A DNA stretch of 41,588 nucleotides from assembly GCA_022841245.1 (NCBI GenBank), contig JALHRW010000019.1, forward strand, positions 1-41,588, written 5' to 3'. The translations under genes were made by a program, and so were the position numbers. This DNA is from Planctomycetota bacterium (GTDB lineage: Bacteria; Planctomycetota; UBA11346). Below, in pieces: positions 17,515 to 25,700 of this stretch. The notes under the pieces were generated by a model that worked only from the letters and a program-made list of their open reading frames with translations, searched no databases and had not been told where the DNA came from. Positions within the stretch are counted from its first letter, which is position 1; the number at the start of each line of letters is the position of its first letter.

Positions 17515-17703
17515 CTATTCAGATGACAGTGCGGCAGGTGCGTCATCGGCGCGCATGGGATCACTGGTGGGTACGGTCGCATCAGCCGCCGTCATGGGTG
17601 GCTTCGTGGGTGGATGCCCCTCCATGATCGCACGCAACCGCTCAGCCAGCGCGAGTGCCGCAGCCGCTGCATCGGGATCCAGCGGCTCGGGGGCTCGTGT
17701 CAT
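17515..17703 (-). CDS. 62-residue acidic ORF just before the kinase
   Basis: From the ATG at 17703 the product has 62 residues. It begins MTRAPEPLDPDAAAAALALAER with a short Ala-rich helix, followed by a Pro/Thr/Asp-rich tail. There is no signal peptide and no Cys. It ends 3 bases before the kinase start and lies 56 bases after the pump ends, so it is probably in the same transcript. The reading frame stays open upstream to an ATG at 17850, but that would overlap the pump. No family is recognised. It may serve as a coupling ORF for the kinase. Confidence 0.5.
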   Translation of the reverse strand: MTRAPEPLDPDAAAAALALAERLRAIMEGHPPTKPPMTAADATVPTSDPMRADDAPAALSSE

Positions 17704-17759
17704 CGGGCCACCTGATCCACCAGGGCGGAGCCAGAGGTCGCTGCTGGATCGACCATACT

Positions 17760-20700
17760 CTAGGCCCCAGTCGGACCCGCATCGGGCGCGGGTGTCGGTG
17801 CCGTGGATGCTGCCAATGCCGCCTGCCGCTGCAGTTTCCGCTCCCACCACCAGGCGTAGAAGACCGGGACGCTGAAGAGGCTGATGTAGTCGGCGAGCAT
17901 GCCACCGATGACCGGTAGAACCATCGGGCGCATGAGTTCGGCGCCACGTCCGTCACTCCACAGGATCGGGATCAGCGCCAGCAAGGTGGTGCAGTTGGTC
18001 ATGATCGCTGGACGGCGACGACGCAGGCCGGCCTGGAATACGCGCTGGTGGACGTCAGGGATGGTCGTCGGCGCCGTCTTGAATAGATCGTGCAGGTAGG
18101 TGCCCAGCAAGATGCCGTCGTTGAACATGACGCCCAGCAGCACCAGGAATCCGACGATCACCGCCGTCGTCATCTCCGCTCCGTAGAGATAGACGGCGAT
18201 GAATCCACCAGCGGTCGTTACGGTGACGTTGCAGGTGATGATGATCGAGGTGGTCAGCAGCGAGCGGGTGCCCCAGAGGATCAGCACCAGCATTACACCC
18301 ATCGCCATGCCGATGACCCAGGTCATGGTCTGGTCGGCCTTCATCTTCTGCTCGAAGCGCCCGACCCAGCGGTAGGTCGCGCCGGCGGGGAGGGTCAGTT
18401 CGCCCCGCTTGATCGCCTCCTGGAGCATGCGGTCGGCCTCGCGTACGACCTCGACTTCAGCACGGCCGCTGGCGTTGAGCAGCACGTACTGCGTGCGCTT
18501 GCCGCCCTCGCTGCGGATCGCCATCGGACCGACCGTCCAGGTGACGGCATTGGGATCGTCGCGCTTGGCAGTCACCGTCACCGGTCCAGGCGGCGACGCC
18601 GCCACGCCCGGTGCCAGGACGGCCAGGGGATCGACGATGCCGGATGGCAGCGGGTCGCCGGCCGGGACGGTCAGCTCGGCCAGGGTCGGCGACAGCGGGG
18701 TCAGGTTGCGTCCGATGGTCAGCGATTGGCTCTTCCGCCACGCCTCGGGGGTGATGCCGTCGAAGCGCAGGGTGTAGACGGTCGGCGAGGCGGTGAGCAG
18801 GTTCAGGGCGATGGCGCCGTGTCCCGCCGCGACCGGCACCTGCAGCTGGGCAAACTCGTCGGCATCGTCGCGGCGCTCGCGCGGGTAACGGATGCGCACA
18901 TTGTAGCGCAGCGTGCCTTCCACCGAGGTGATGAGCGGCATGCCGCCCAGCGCCGATTCGACGGTCGCGAGGAGCTGTTCGGCGGTGATGCCGAAACGCG
19001 CCATCTTGCGCTCATCCAGGCGGATCTCGGCATAGGGTTTGCCACCCTCGCGCTGCATCTGCACATCGGCCGCGCCGGGGACGCGTTGCACGACTTTCTC
19101 GGCCTGTTCCGCGAAGTTCTCCAGGGCCGCCTGATCGTCGCCCAGGATCTGCAAGGCCATGAGCGAGCGGATGCCGGTCGACAGCATGACCACGCGGGTC
19201 TCGATCGGCTGCAGCCAGCTCGGCGCGACGCCGGGGATGTCGCTGGCGGCGGCCAGGGCCTGGCGCACCTCGGCCAGTGTCCGTGGACGGGTCTGGGCGC
19301 TGCCATCTGGCAGGGTGATCTCATGCACCGGCCACTCGTTGTAGGGCTTGAGCAACACCACGGTCTCGATCATGCCGATGGGGGCCGGATCGAGAGCGGT
19401 CTCGGCGCGGCCCATCTTGCCCATGAGCGCGGCCACCTCGGGCACCGAGGCGATGGCCTTGTTCTGCTGCATCATCACCCGCTGCGTCTCGCCCAGGCCG
19501 GCGGTGGCCGGCACCGACGGCATGAACAGCAGCGAACCCTCGTCGAGAGGCGGCAGGAAGCTGGCGCCGATGCCGGGGAAGGCGCTGCGCATGGTGGCAT
19601 CGAAGCGGGTCTGGGTGAGGTCGGCGCCGACCGCGGCGAAGCCCTGGCGTAGCGGCCAGCTTACCGTCGACCAGCCGGTGCCGAGCATCCAGCCGAACAG
19701 CGCGAACGAGGCGATGGTCACGCTGAAGGCGACCTTGTGGCGCAGCATGCGCGTCAGCGCCCAGTCGTAGGCGATGGCGATGCCGTGGCTGACCGGGTTC
19801 TCCTCGTAGCTGACCAGTTCCTCGCGGCCCAGCCGCCAAACCGCGTAGGCGGCGAGGACCGCGCCCAGCGGTGCGGCGATGAGGCCAGGCAGGACCACCG
19901 CCCACCGGCCATGGTCGAGCGGAATGCGCAGGCCTTCGGGCAGCAGGATCATGAACACGATGCCGGCGAGCAATCCGGCAAACGCCAGGATCATCGGCTT
20001 GCGCGTCTGCCACGGCGGCAGCAGCAGCCGGCACAGCACCGGGACGAGCAGCATGCCGAAGATGACCGCAGCCCCGATGGCCAGGGTCTTGGTCGCAGCC
20101 AGAGGCTTGAACAGTCGGCCGGCCTGGTCGTCAAGCAGGAAGATCGGGATGAAGCTGATGATGGTCGTCGCGGCGGCGGTTAGCAGGGCGCGGGATACCT
20201 CGGTGGTTCCGGCGATGACGGCATCCACGACCTCGGGATCCATCGGCGAACTGGGTGGTGGCTTGCCGTCGCGATGCCGCCGCTCCTTGAGCATGACCAG
20301 ATGCTGAGTGACGTTCTCGCACACCACGATGGCGAAGTCGACCATCACGCCGATGGCGATGGCGATGCCGGCCAGGCTCATGATATTGGCCGACAGGCCG
20401 AGCATGTGCATGGCCAGGAAGGTCGACAGCACGGCCAGCGGCAGCGCCAGCGCGACGGTCAGGCTGGCTCGGGCATGCAGCATGAAGATGATGATGACCA
20501 GGCAGGTGACGATCAGTTCCTCGATGAGCACCCGGGCCAAGGTCTGGTTGGTTTCCAGGATGAGTTGCGAGCGGTCGTAGAATGGCACCGCGACCAGGCC
20601 GTCCTTGCCCAGCGTCGGTGACAGATCATTCAGGCGCTGCTTCACCGCCCCGATGACGGTCTTGGGGTCCTCGCCGACGCGCATGGCGACAACGGCTCCG

Positions 20701-21533
20701 ACCTGTTCGCCGGACTGGTCGGCGAGCAGGCCCTGACGGACGGCGCCGCCGAGGTGGACCTCGGCGATGTCGCCCAGCAGCAGGCCGGCGCTCTGCTTCT
20801 TGTTCCCTTGGATGACGATGTTCTCGACATCGGCGACCGAACGGATGAAGCCGCGTCCGCGGATCATCGTCTCGATGCCGGACTGCTCGATCGACATGGC
20901 GCCGACGTCGCGGCCGGCCGCTTTCACCGCGTCCATCAGCATCATGGTGGTGATGCCCTGCTCCTCCAGCCGGGTCGGATCAACGTCGATCTGGTATTCG
21001 CGCACCACGCCGCCGGCCGGAGCGACCTCGGAGACGCCACGCACGCCTTGCAGAGCGGGGACGACCACCTGGTCGAGGATGAAACGCTTGCGCTCGACGT
21101 CGGCGGGGCCTTGCAGGGTGAAGGCGAAGACCTGGCCCATGGCGGTGGCGTCGGGACCGAGCTTGGCCTGGACGCCGGCAGGCAGCAGACCCTGGATCTG
21201 CGACAGCCGCTCCAGGGTGCGGGTCCGGCACTCGTAGAGGTTGCGATTCTCGTCGAAGATGACGTAGACGTAGCTGGTCCCGAACAGGGACATGCCGCGC
21301 ACCACGTTGACGCCGGGCAGGCCCTGGAGTTCGCGGGCCAGGCGGCGGGTCACCTGCTCATCGATGTCTTCAGGCGATTTGCCGGGCCACTCGGCCCAGA
21401 CGATGACCTGGTTGTCAGAGAGGTCGGGGATGGCGTCGACCGGCACTTTGGTCCACGCCCAGAGGCCAGCCACGCCCATGGCGATGGTGATGGCCAGCGT
21501 GACCATCCAGTTGCGGATGAACCAGGCGATCAT
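17760..21533 (-). CDS. cusA: CusA-type copper/silver RND efflux pump
   Basis: This inner-membrane pump has 1257 residues, about 200 more than Escherichia coli CusA. Family marks are strong: VPVDAIPDLSDNQVIVWAEW after helix 1, GIAIAIGVMVDFAIVVCEN in helix 4, SAFPGIGASFLPPLDEGSLLFMPS, LLKPYNEWP, and SYSL-like final helices (VLPVIGGMLADYISLFSVPVFYAWWW). The extra length falls in two places: a membrane segment with added hydrophobic residues after helix 6 (around LAFAGLLAGIVFMILLPEGLRI), and a Pro/Gly/Val-rich insert in the second porter domain (around LPSGIVDPLAVLAPGVAASPPG). Such inserts are not seen in the pump at 5655. It is 6 bases behind cusB. Substrate is inferred from the close CusA likeness; the Met residues of the export path were not mapped. 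Confidence 0.93.
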   Translation of the reverse strand: MIAWFIRNWMVTLAITIAMGVAGLWAWTKVPVDAIPDLSDNQVIVWAEWPGKSPEDIDEQVTRRLARELQGLPGVNVVRGMSLFGTSYVYVIFDENRNLYECRTRTLERLSQIQGLLPAGVQAKLGPDATAMGQVFAFTLQGPADVERKRFILDQVVVPALQGVRGVSEVAPAGGVVREYQIDVDPTRLEEQGITTMMLMDAVKAAGRDVGAMSIEQSGIETMIRGRGFIRSVADVENIVIQGNKKQSAGLLLGDIAEVHLGGAVRQGLLADQSGEQVGAVVAMRVGEDPKTVIGAVKQRLNDLSPTLGKDGLVAVPFYDRSQLILETNQTLARVLIEELIVTCLVIIIFMLHARASLTVALALPLAVLSTFLAMHMLGLSANIMSLAGIAIAIGVMVDFAIVVCENVTQHLVMLKERRHRDGKPPPSSPMDPEVVDAVIAGTTEVSRALLTAAATTIISFIPIFLLDDQAGRLFKPLAATKTLAIGAAVIFGMLLVPVLCRLLLPPWQTRKPMILAFAGLLAGIVFMILLPEGLRIPLDHGRWAVVLPGLIAAPLGAVLAAYAVWRLGREELVSYEENPVSHGIAIAYDWALTRMLRHKVAFSVTIASFALFGWMLGTGWSTVSWPLRQGFAAVGADLTQTRFDATMRSAFPGIGASFLPPLDEGSLLFMPSVPATAGLGETQRVMMQQNKAIASVPEVAALMGKMGRAETALDPAPIGMIETVVLLKPYNEWPVHEITLPDGSAQTRPRTLAEVRQALAAASDIPGVAPSWLQPIETRVVMLSTGIRSLMALQILGDDQAALENFAEQAEKVVQRVPGAADVQMQREGGKPYAEIRLDERKMARFGITAEQLLATVESALGGMPLITSVEGTLRYNVRIRYPRERRDDADEFAQLQVPVAAGHGAIALNLLTASPTVYTLRFDGITPEAWRKSQSLTIGRNLTPLSPTLAELTVPAGDPLPSGIVDPLAVLAPGVAASPPGPVTVTAKRDDPNAVTWTVGPMAIRSEGGKRTQYVLLNASGRAEVEVVREADRMLQEAIKRGELTLPAGATYRWVGRFEQKMKADQTMTWVIGMAMGVMLVLILWGTRSLLTTSIIITCNVTVTTAGGFIAVYLYGAEMTTAVIVGFLVLLGVMFNDGILLGTYLHDLFKTAPTTIPDVHQRVFQAGLRRRRPAIMTNCTTLLALIPILWSDGRGAELMRPMVLPVIGGMLADYISLFSVPVFYAWWWERKLQRQAALAASTAPTPAPDAGPTGA

Positions 21534-21539
21534 GGCGGC

Positions 21540-22862
21540 TCAGTGCTGGTGTGCGGGTGCGGTGTTCACCGACCCGTCGGGGAACAGGAGCGACGCCGAG
21601 CCGGCGAGTTGGGCCTGGCTGTCGATGAGGAAGAGCGCCTGGGTGGCGACCTCGTCGCCCGGCTGCAGCCCGGCGCGGATGACGTAACGGTCGTTGCCGG
21701 CCTCGTCCTCAAGCCGGGGGCCGAGGGCGACGGTCACCGGCTCGAACTGCACCGAACCATCGGTCTTGCGGGCCTTCACCCGCCACGCGATGTGGCGGAC
21801 GCCGGTCGACAGGATGGCGGTCTTGGGCACTTGCGGGAATGTGCCCCAGGTCGACTGGTCGGTGGGATCGGCCGGCGTGAGATCAGCTCCGAGCACCGCC
21901 TGGATGCGGGCGTTGAGCAGCGATCCGGGGAGGATGCGCTTGCGACCGTCGGAGAGGTGGATGCGCACTTCGCGGGCCCGGATCTCGGGGTTCAGTTCGT
22001 TGGCCACGCGACCGACGACGGCGTCGATCTCGGGCAGCTCGCCCATGTCATCGCTGGACAGACGCACCCGCTGGCCGGCGCGCAGGAAGTGGACGCGCGG
22101 TTCGGGCACATGGAAGACCAGGGTCAGGCGATGCGGGTCGACCAGCGTGATCAACGGCATGTCGGCCTTCACCTCGCTGCCGACCATGAGCGTCTGGTTG
22201 ACCATGTCCTGATCGTCGAGGTTGGCCTGGCCGGCAGCCGGACTGTAGATCGTCACCGTGTCGGTCGGCGGCTTGCCCGCTTTGATCGCATCCGCGACGT
22301 GGCGCAGATTCCAGCGCACGAAGCGCTCCTCGATGGCGGCTGCCAGGTCGGCGTTGCCGGAGCGGATCGCAGCTGCCAGTTCGCCCTGCGCCTGGTAGGC
22401 CTCCGGGCTGTAGAGATCGATGATCGGATCGCCGAGCAGGACCTCCTGGCAGCAGCCGAAGGTCGCATCATGGCGTTTGACGATGCGCCCGCCGATGCGG
22501 CTGATCACGACCTGGGAGAAGCGTTCGTCGTATTCGGCCGCACCGTAGGCACGGACGACCACGCTCGCCGGGCCGGCGGTGACGGCTGCCGTCTTGGTGC
22601 CCATGCGCCGCTGCTGTTCCCGGGTCAGGTCACCAGCCGTGACCCGCTCCATCTTCATGCCGCACACCGGGCAGCTGCCCGGCTTGTGGCCGATGAAGTC
22701 CATCATCGGGCAGGCCCAGCGTTCACCGGTCGGTGCATCCGCATCGGTCCGGTCATGCGGGACGAAGAAGGTGCCAGATGGGATGGCGACGATCAGGACC
22801 GAGCCGACGGCAAGTCCTGTTGCGGCGCTCATCCAGGCATTCCATGATCGCAGGGTAGGCAT
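21540..22862 (-). CDS. cusB: CusB-type periplasmic adaptor with N-terminal heavy-metal-binding domain
   Basis: From the ATG at 22862 the protein has 440 residues. An N-terminal anchor (AATGLAVGSVLIVAIPSG) is followed by a heavy-metal-binding domain, WACPMMDFIGHKPGSCPVCGMKME (Cys51, Cys64, Cys67 plus four Met), typical of CusB/CzcB proteins in copper and silver systems. A barrel-sandwich hybrid and helical hairpin follow (IVKRHDATFGCCQEVLLGDPI, LYSPEAYQAQGELAAAI), then the second lipoyl half (TVTIYSPAAGQANLDDQ), a beta-barrel and a C-terminal part ending APAHQH. The upstream in-frame ATG (22949) would overlap the previous gene and adds no leader, so 22862 is chosen. It ends 6 bases before cusA and starts 2 bases after the YHS protein. 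Confidence 0.93.
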   Translation of the reverse strand: MPTLRSWNAWMSAATGLAVGSVLIVAIPSGTFFVPHDRTDADAPTGERWACPMMDFIGHKPGSCPVCGMKMERVTAGDLTREQQRRMGTKTAAVTAGPASVVVRAYGAAEYDERFSQVVISRIGGRIVKRHDATFGCCQEVLLGDPIIDLYSPEAYQAQGELAAAIRSGNADLAAAIEERFVRWNLRHVADAIKAGKPPTDTVTIYSPAAGQANLDDQDMVNQTLMVGSEVKADMPLITLVDPHRLTLVFHVPEPRVHFLRAGQRVRLSSDDMGELPEIDAVVGRVANELNPEIRAREVRIHLSDGRKRILPGSLLNARIQAVLGADLTPADPTDQSTWGTFPQVPKTAILSTGVRHIAWRVKARKTDGSVQFEPVTVALGPRLEDEAGNDRYVIRAGLQPGDEVATQALFLIDSQAQLAGSASLLFPDGSVNTAPAHQH

Positions 22863-22864
22863 GT

Positions 22865-23329
22865 TCACTCCTCGACGACCTGGTTCTTGAGCGCAGCGGG
22901 ACCATAGCGTTCGGGCTCGGCGGCAAACTTTGGCGGGCAGGCCTTGCAACCGAAACCGATGGTCTTGCCCTGGTAGGTGGCGGTCGGGAGCTTGGGATTC
23001 ACCGGCATGCCGCAGATGGCGCAGATGGTGTTGACCGGCACTCCGGTGGCAGGTGCGGCCGGCATGGCATGACCAGCATGAGGATCAGCCGCCGGCGTTG
23101 CAGCAGGAGCAGCCGGGGCAGGACCGCCATGGCCGGCATGCGGATCTGGTGCCGCCGGTGGCGTGGCAGCGCCCGTGTGCCCGGCGTGCGGATCGACGGT
23201 GCTCGCCGGTGCCACCGTATGCGCCCCCTGATGCCCCTCGTAGGCGTTATGGCGGACCGTGCGGATGGCGGCCGTCACGACGGCGCCGATCAGGAAGCAG
23301 GCAGCGAAGATGATGAGATGGCGGGTCAT
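22865..23329 (-). CDS. Membrane-anchored protein with DPHAGH repeats and YHS-like domain
   Basis: The 154-residue protein has an N-terminal helix (LIIFAACFLIGAVVTAAI) as anchor or signal. A low-complexity Ala/Pro linker (about residues 35-95) follows, carrying DPHAGH three times and related EGHQGAH and GHAM pieces. The C-terminal YHS-like domain reads NTICAICGMPVNPKLPTATYQGKTIGFGCKACPPKFAAEP, with CxxC, Cys and CxxC. This fits a periplasmic metal carrier that could pass Cu or Ag to CusB, whose gene starts 2 bases after it. Its start overlaps the stop of the TolC gene (ATGA at 23326-23329). The combination of His repeat and YHS domain in one protein is unusual. Confidence 0.8.
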   Translation of the reverse strand: MTRHLIIFAACFLIGAVVTAAIRTVRHNAYEGHQGAHTVAPASTVDPHAGHTGAATPPAAPDPHAGHGGPAPAAPAATPAADPHAGHAMPAAPATGVPVNTICAICGMPVNPKLPTATYQGKTIGFGCKACPPKFAAEPERYGPAALKNQVVEE

Positions 23330-24636
23330 GGGGTGGTCGCCGGGGGCTGGTGGTGATCGATCGCGTGGTCACCGTCGTCGGCAACGATGGCGGTCGGTAG
23401 ATCGGGAGGGGCAAGTCGCCAGAGCTCGGCCAACGCCATCTGGCTGTCGAGGCGGGCCATGATCGCATTCATGCCGGACTCGGTGATCATGTCGAGCAGG
23501 TTGAGCGAGGCTGTCACCGTGGCGCCGCCGCTGCCGATCTGCTGGATGACCGCGTCATACTCGGTGCGGGTCCGGGCGGCGATGTCGTCGGCCGTCCGTT
23601 GTGCGCGCTGGGCCTGGGCGATGGCCCGCTGGGCACGACTGACCTGGCTGCGCGCCATCCAGGTGGCACCGCTGGCCTCATGCCGCGCAGCGCGAACCCG
23701 GGCCCGGGCAGCATCGGCAGCGTCGCCATAGGCCGATCGATGGATCGGCAGGGACATCCGGAAGGTCAGGGCTACCTTGTCGGTCTGTTCCTCGGTCCCG
23801 GCCGCCTCACGCTCCCAGGCCAGACCAACGGCTGTCTCGGGGTTGCCACGCGCCATGGCTTCGCGCTCCATGGCCTGGGCCTCCTGCTGCATGGCGGCGG
23901 CTGTCCTGGCCATCGGATTGGCTTCGACCCGGATGGTAGCCGGGTCGGGGGCCGCAAATGGCGGCACGGGCGCATCGGGGCGCAAGCCGAGACGGCCGCG
24001 GACCATGGCCAGGGCATCGGCTTGGCGGCGTTCCAAATCCGCCAGTTGCAGATCCAGTTGCTGGGCCTTGGTATCGAGGGCCAGCTGATCGCCGATCATC
24101 GCACCGCCAGCGGCGATGCGGGCGCGAACGACCTCGCTCAAGGCGGTGATGCGTTTCCGCGACTGACGAACGAGGATTTGGGTATCGCGGGCGGCCATCC
24201 ACTCGGCAATCCCCGTCGCCACCTCGGCAGCATGGTCACCGATCACCGCCGCGACGTTGGCTGCTTCGAGGCTGACCTGGGCCCGTGCCGTCTGGCGCAT
24301 GGCATCGCGCTCGCCCCAGCGCGGCAGGGCCTGCTCGATCATCGCCCCATACATGGTCATGTCCTCGCCCATGCGCGTCCGTTCGCGGCCAATATCGCCG
24401 CCGACCATGGGATCCGGGAGGACGCCAGCTGCACCCTGCGCCTGCTCAGCCGCTCCAACCCTGGCTCGGGCAGCGGCGATGGACGGAGCCCGGGCCAGCG
24501 CGGCACGGAACTCCAGCAGCGCCGCCGCGGGATCCTCGGCGGCAACCGGCGCTGGGGTCGGTGCGGTCGGAGCCGGCACCTCGGCAGCGATGCCGAGCAT
24601 CGTACTGACGACCGCGAGAAGGATGATGCGTCGCAT
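23326..24636 (-). CDS. TolC-family outer-membrane channel (CusC-like)
   Basis: From the ATG at 24636 the protein has 436 residues. A signal peptide (IILLAVVSTMLGIAAEV) without a lipobox is followed by a Pro/Ala linker and the OEP repeats (LLEFRAALARAPSIAAARARVGAAEQ; WMAARDTQILVRQSRKRITALSEVV; SRAQRAIAQAQRAQRTADDIAARTRTEYDAVIQQ). It ends in an extra tail with Asp and His (DDGDHAIDHHQPP). The in-frame ATG at 24750 would add residues from the promoter region and is rejected. The protein would form the outer-membrane part of the CusCBA-like system. Unlike the channel at 2689 it lacks a lipid anchor. It heads the segment after the hairpin at 24735-24767 and has a plausible promoter at 24722-24750. 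Confidence 0.9.
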   Translation of the reverse strand: MRRIILLAVVSTMLGIAAEVPAPTAPTPAPVAAEDPAAALLEFRAALARAPSIAAARARVGAAEQAQGAAGVLPDPMVGGDIGRERTRMGEDMTMYGAMIEQALPRWGERDAMRQTARAQVSLEAANVAAVIGDHAAEVATGIAEWMAARDTQILVRQSRKRITALSEVVRARIAAGGAMIGDQLALDTKAQQLDLQLADLERRQADALAMVRGRLGLRPDAPVPPFAAPDPATIRVEANPMARTAAAMQQEAQAMEREAMARGNPETAVGLAWEREAAGTEEQTDKVALTFRMSLPIHRSAYGDAADAARARVRAARHEASGATWMARSQVSRAQRAIAQAQRAQRTADDIAARTRTEYDAVIQQIGSGGATVTASLNLLDMITESGMNAIMARLDSQMALAELWRLAPPDLPTAIVADDGDHAIDHHQPPATTP

Positions 24637-24721
24637 AGGGGTGGCTTTCGGCGGAAGGCTCGGCAGCAGGCGCTGCAAGGCGCGGCCAAGGACTGCCGAT
24701 CGGAAACGGCAGAGCCCAGGT

Positions 24722-24750
24722 AGTTTACACGATTGGCCTGACCACCGCAA
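24722..24750 (-). promoter_or_regulatory. Candidate sigma70-like promoter for the CusCBA operon
   Basis: On the minus strand TTGCGG (24745-24750) and TAAACT (24722-24727) are separated by exactly 17 bases. They lie about 86 bases before the channel start at 24636. Both boxes match the consensus partly (TTG in the first; T, A, A and T in the second). The -35 box lies inside the hairpin at 24735-24767. Confidence 0.4.
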
Positions 24751-24767
24751 GACGCGGCGATCAGGCC
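24735..24767 (-). terminator. Two-level hairpin after the His-rich lipoprotein gene
   Basis: GGCCTGA pairs with TCAGGCC, and inside this CCGC pairs with GCGG around a five-base loop. It begins 9 bases after the stop of the gene at 24777-24956 on the minus strand. No T-run follows. It could partly end the transcript of the two small genes upstream, leaving the pump genes to the promoter at 24722-24750. Confidence 0.5.
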
Positions 24768-24776
24768 GTGCATGGA

Positions 24777-24956
24777 TCAGTGGCTATGACCGCTGTGGCT
24801 ACCTTGGCTGCTGCCGTGCGATCCCGCACCGGAGCTCCGGTCGGAGCAGCCAGCGATAGTCAGGATTCCGATCGTCAACACCACGGCGACCATCATGATG
24901 ATGGTGCGCATCGATGGGCCGCGGCGCTGGGATGTTGCAGACGAACAGCAGTCCAT
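24777..24956 (-). CDS. Small His/Ser-rich lipoprotein, 59 aa
   Basis: The 59-residue product begins MDCCSSATSQRRGPSMRT, then a hydrophobic leader (IIMMVAVVLTIGILTIAGC) ending in a lipobox with Cys at about 37. The mature tail of about 22 residues is Gly, Ser and His-rich: GAGSHGSSQGSHSGHSH. An internal ATG (MRTIIMMV) gives a shorter, more typical leader and could be the true start. A lipid-anchored, disordered His tail suits a periplasmic metal buffer. It lies 14 bases after the YHS gene in the same direction. A longer ORF in this frame extends upstream over the YHS gene and is not needed. Confidence 0.6.
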   Translation of the reverse strand: MDCCSSATSQRRGPSMRTIIMMVAVVLTIGILTIAGCSDRSSGAGSHGSSQGSHSGHSH

Positions 24957-24970
24957 GGAGTCCTCGCCTA

Positions 24971-25306
24971 TCAGTGCTGGTGGTTGCCGTGGCCGGCGGC
25001 GGGAGCAGGAGCGGGAGCGGCTGGAGCCGCATCTGCCTTGGCGGGCGCGTCGGTGATCTTCTTCAGGTACTTGGCCGGTTCTTTCTCGAAGGACTTGATG
25101 CAGCCCTTGCAGCAGAACTTCACCTCTTGGCCATCCTTGATCACGGTGACGGTGCCGCCCATCGCATCGAGCTTCTCGTTGCTGACGATGCAGGTGTCGA
25201 AGGGGTAGGCCTTGGCCTTGGGGGCATCGGCTGCGGGGGTGTCGGCACCCCACGCGGCGGCGGCGAGGAGCGAGGCGATGGTGGTCGTCAGGAGCATGCG
25301 GGGCAT
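24971..25306 (-). CDS. Secreted YHS-like metal-binding protein, 111 aa
   Basis: A signal peptide (MLLTTTIASLLAAAAWGAD) precedes a YHS/TRASH-like domain: YPFDTCIVSNEKLDAMGGTVTVIKDGQEVKFCCKGCIKSFEKEP (about residues 34-78). The Ala/Pro-rich tail ends in GHGNHQH, a second possible metal ligand set. The domain is a close relative of that at 14028-14315 (shared VTVIKDG and KFCC). It is secreted rather than lipid-anchored. It is the first gene of the minus-strand cluster. An AGGAT sequence lies about 8 bases before the start, and TATAGA lies about 20 bases upstream as a possible -10 box without a good -35. A role as periplasmic metal carrier is inferred. Confidence 0.82.
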   Translation of the reverse strand: MPRMLLTTTIASLLAAAAWGADTPAADAPKAKAYPFDTCIVSNEKLDAMGGTVTVIKDGQEVKFCCKGCIKSFEKEPAKYLKKITDAPAKADAAPAAPAPAPAAGHGNHQH

Positions 25307-25700
25307 GGTGGAGATCCTTGGGGGTACACTCTATAATGTCGCCCCGACGCCGTCTGTTCCACATCGACTGGAGAACCTCTGGCGAATCGAGAGGCGTGCA
25401 TCGCACAGTTTATTGCCAGAACAGAGGTTATGCTCCGCATCGTCGGTGTGGACACTTCGCTGCCGCGAGCCGTTTTCCACATGCGGGCAGGAGTTGTCGG
25501 TCGGCGGCCGCCCTCACCTCCATGGGGAACAGGTCGTCGAACCAAGCGGTCGGCTTGGAAATATGGATAACGTCACCAACAGGCTTCGTGTCTCAGGCTG
25601 CATCGCCCAACATATGGCGAGACAACCCACATGGCCTTGACGTATTCTTCATGAAAGGCGGCCCTCCACCCTCCGCCTCACCCTGACTAAGGAACCCGCC
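25307..25700. other. Intergenic region between divergent genes
   Basis: No convincing gene is seen in these 394 bases. A perfect TATAAT lies on the plus strand at 25332-25337 without a good -35. On the minus strand the same place gives a possible -10 for the YHS gene. Near 25376-25404 the bases CCTCT and AGAGG can pair as a weak hairpin. ORFs here are short, overlap in several frames and have no recognisable motif. The part next to 25701 may hold the promoter of the tandem-repeat gene. Confidence 0.4.

Noticed and set aside
18090-19652. Plus-strand ORF of 520 codons opposite cusA
   Set aside because: Antisense shadow, rich in His/Asp/Arg/Gln, with no motif; cusA on the other strand is unambiguous.
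20754-22847. Plus-strand ORF of 697 codons across cusA and cusB
   Set aside because: It crosses two real genes on the other strand and has no family-like sequence.
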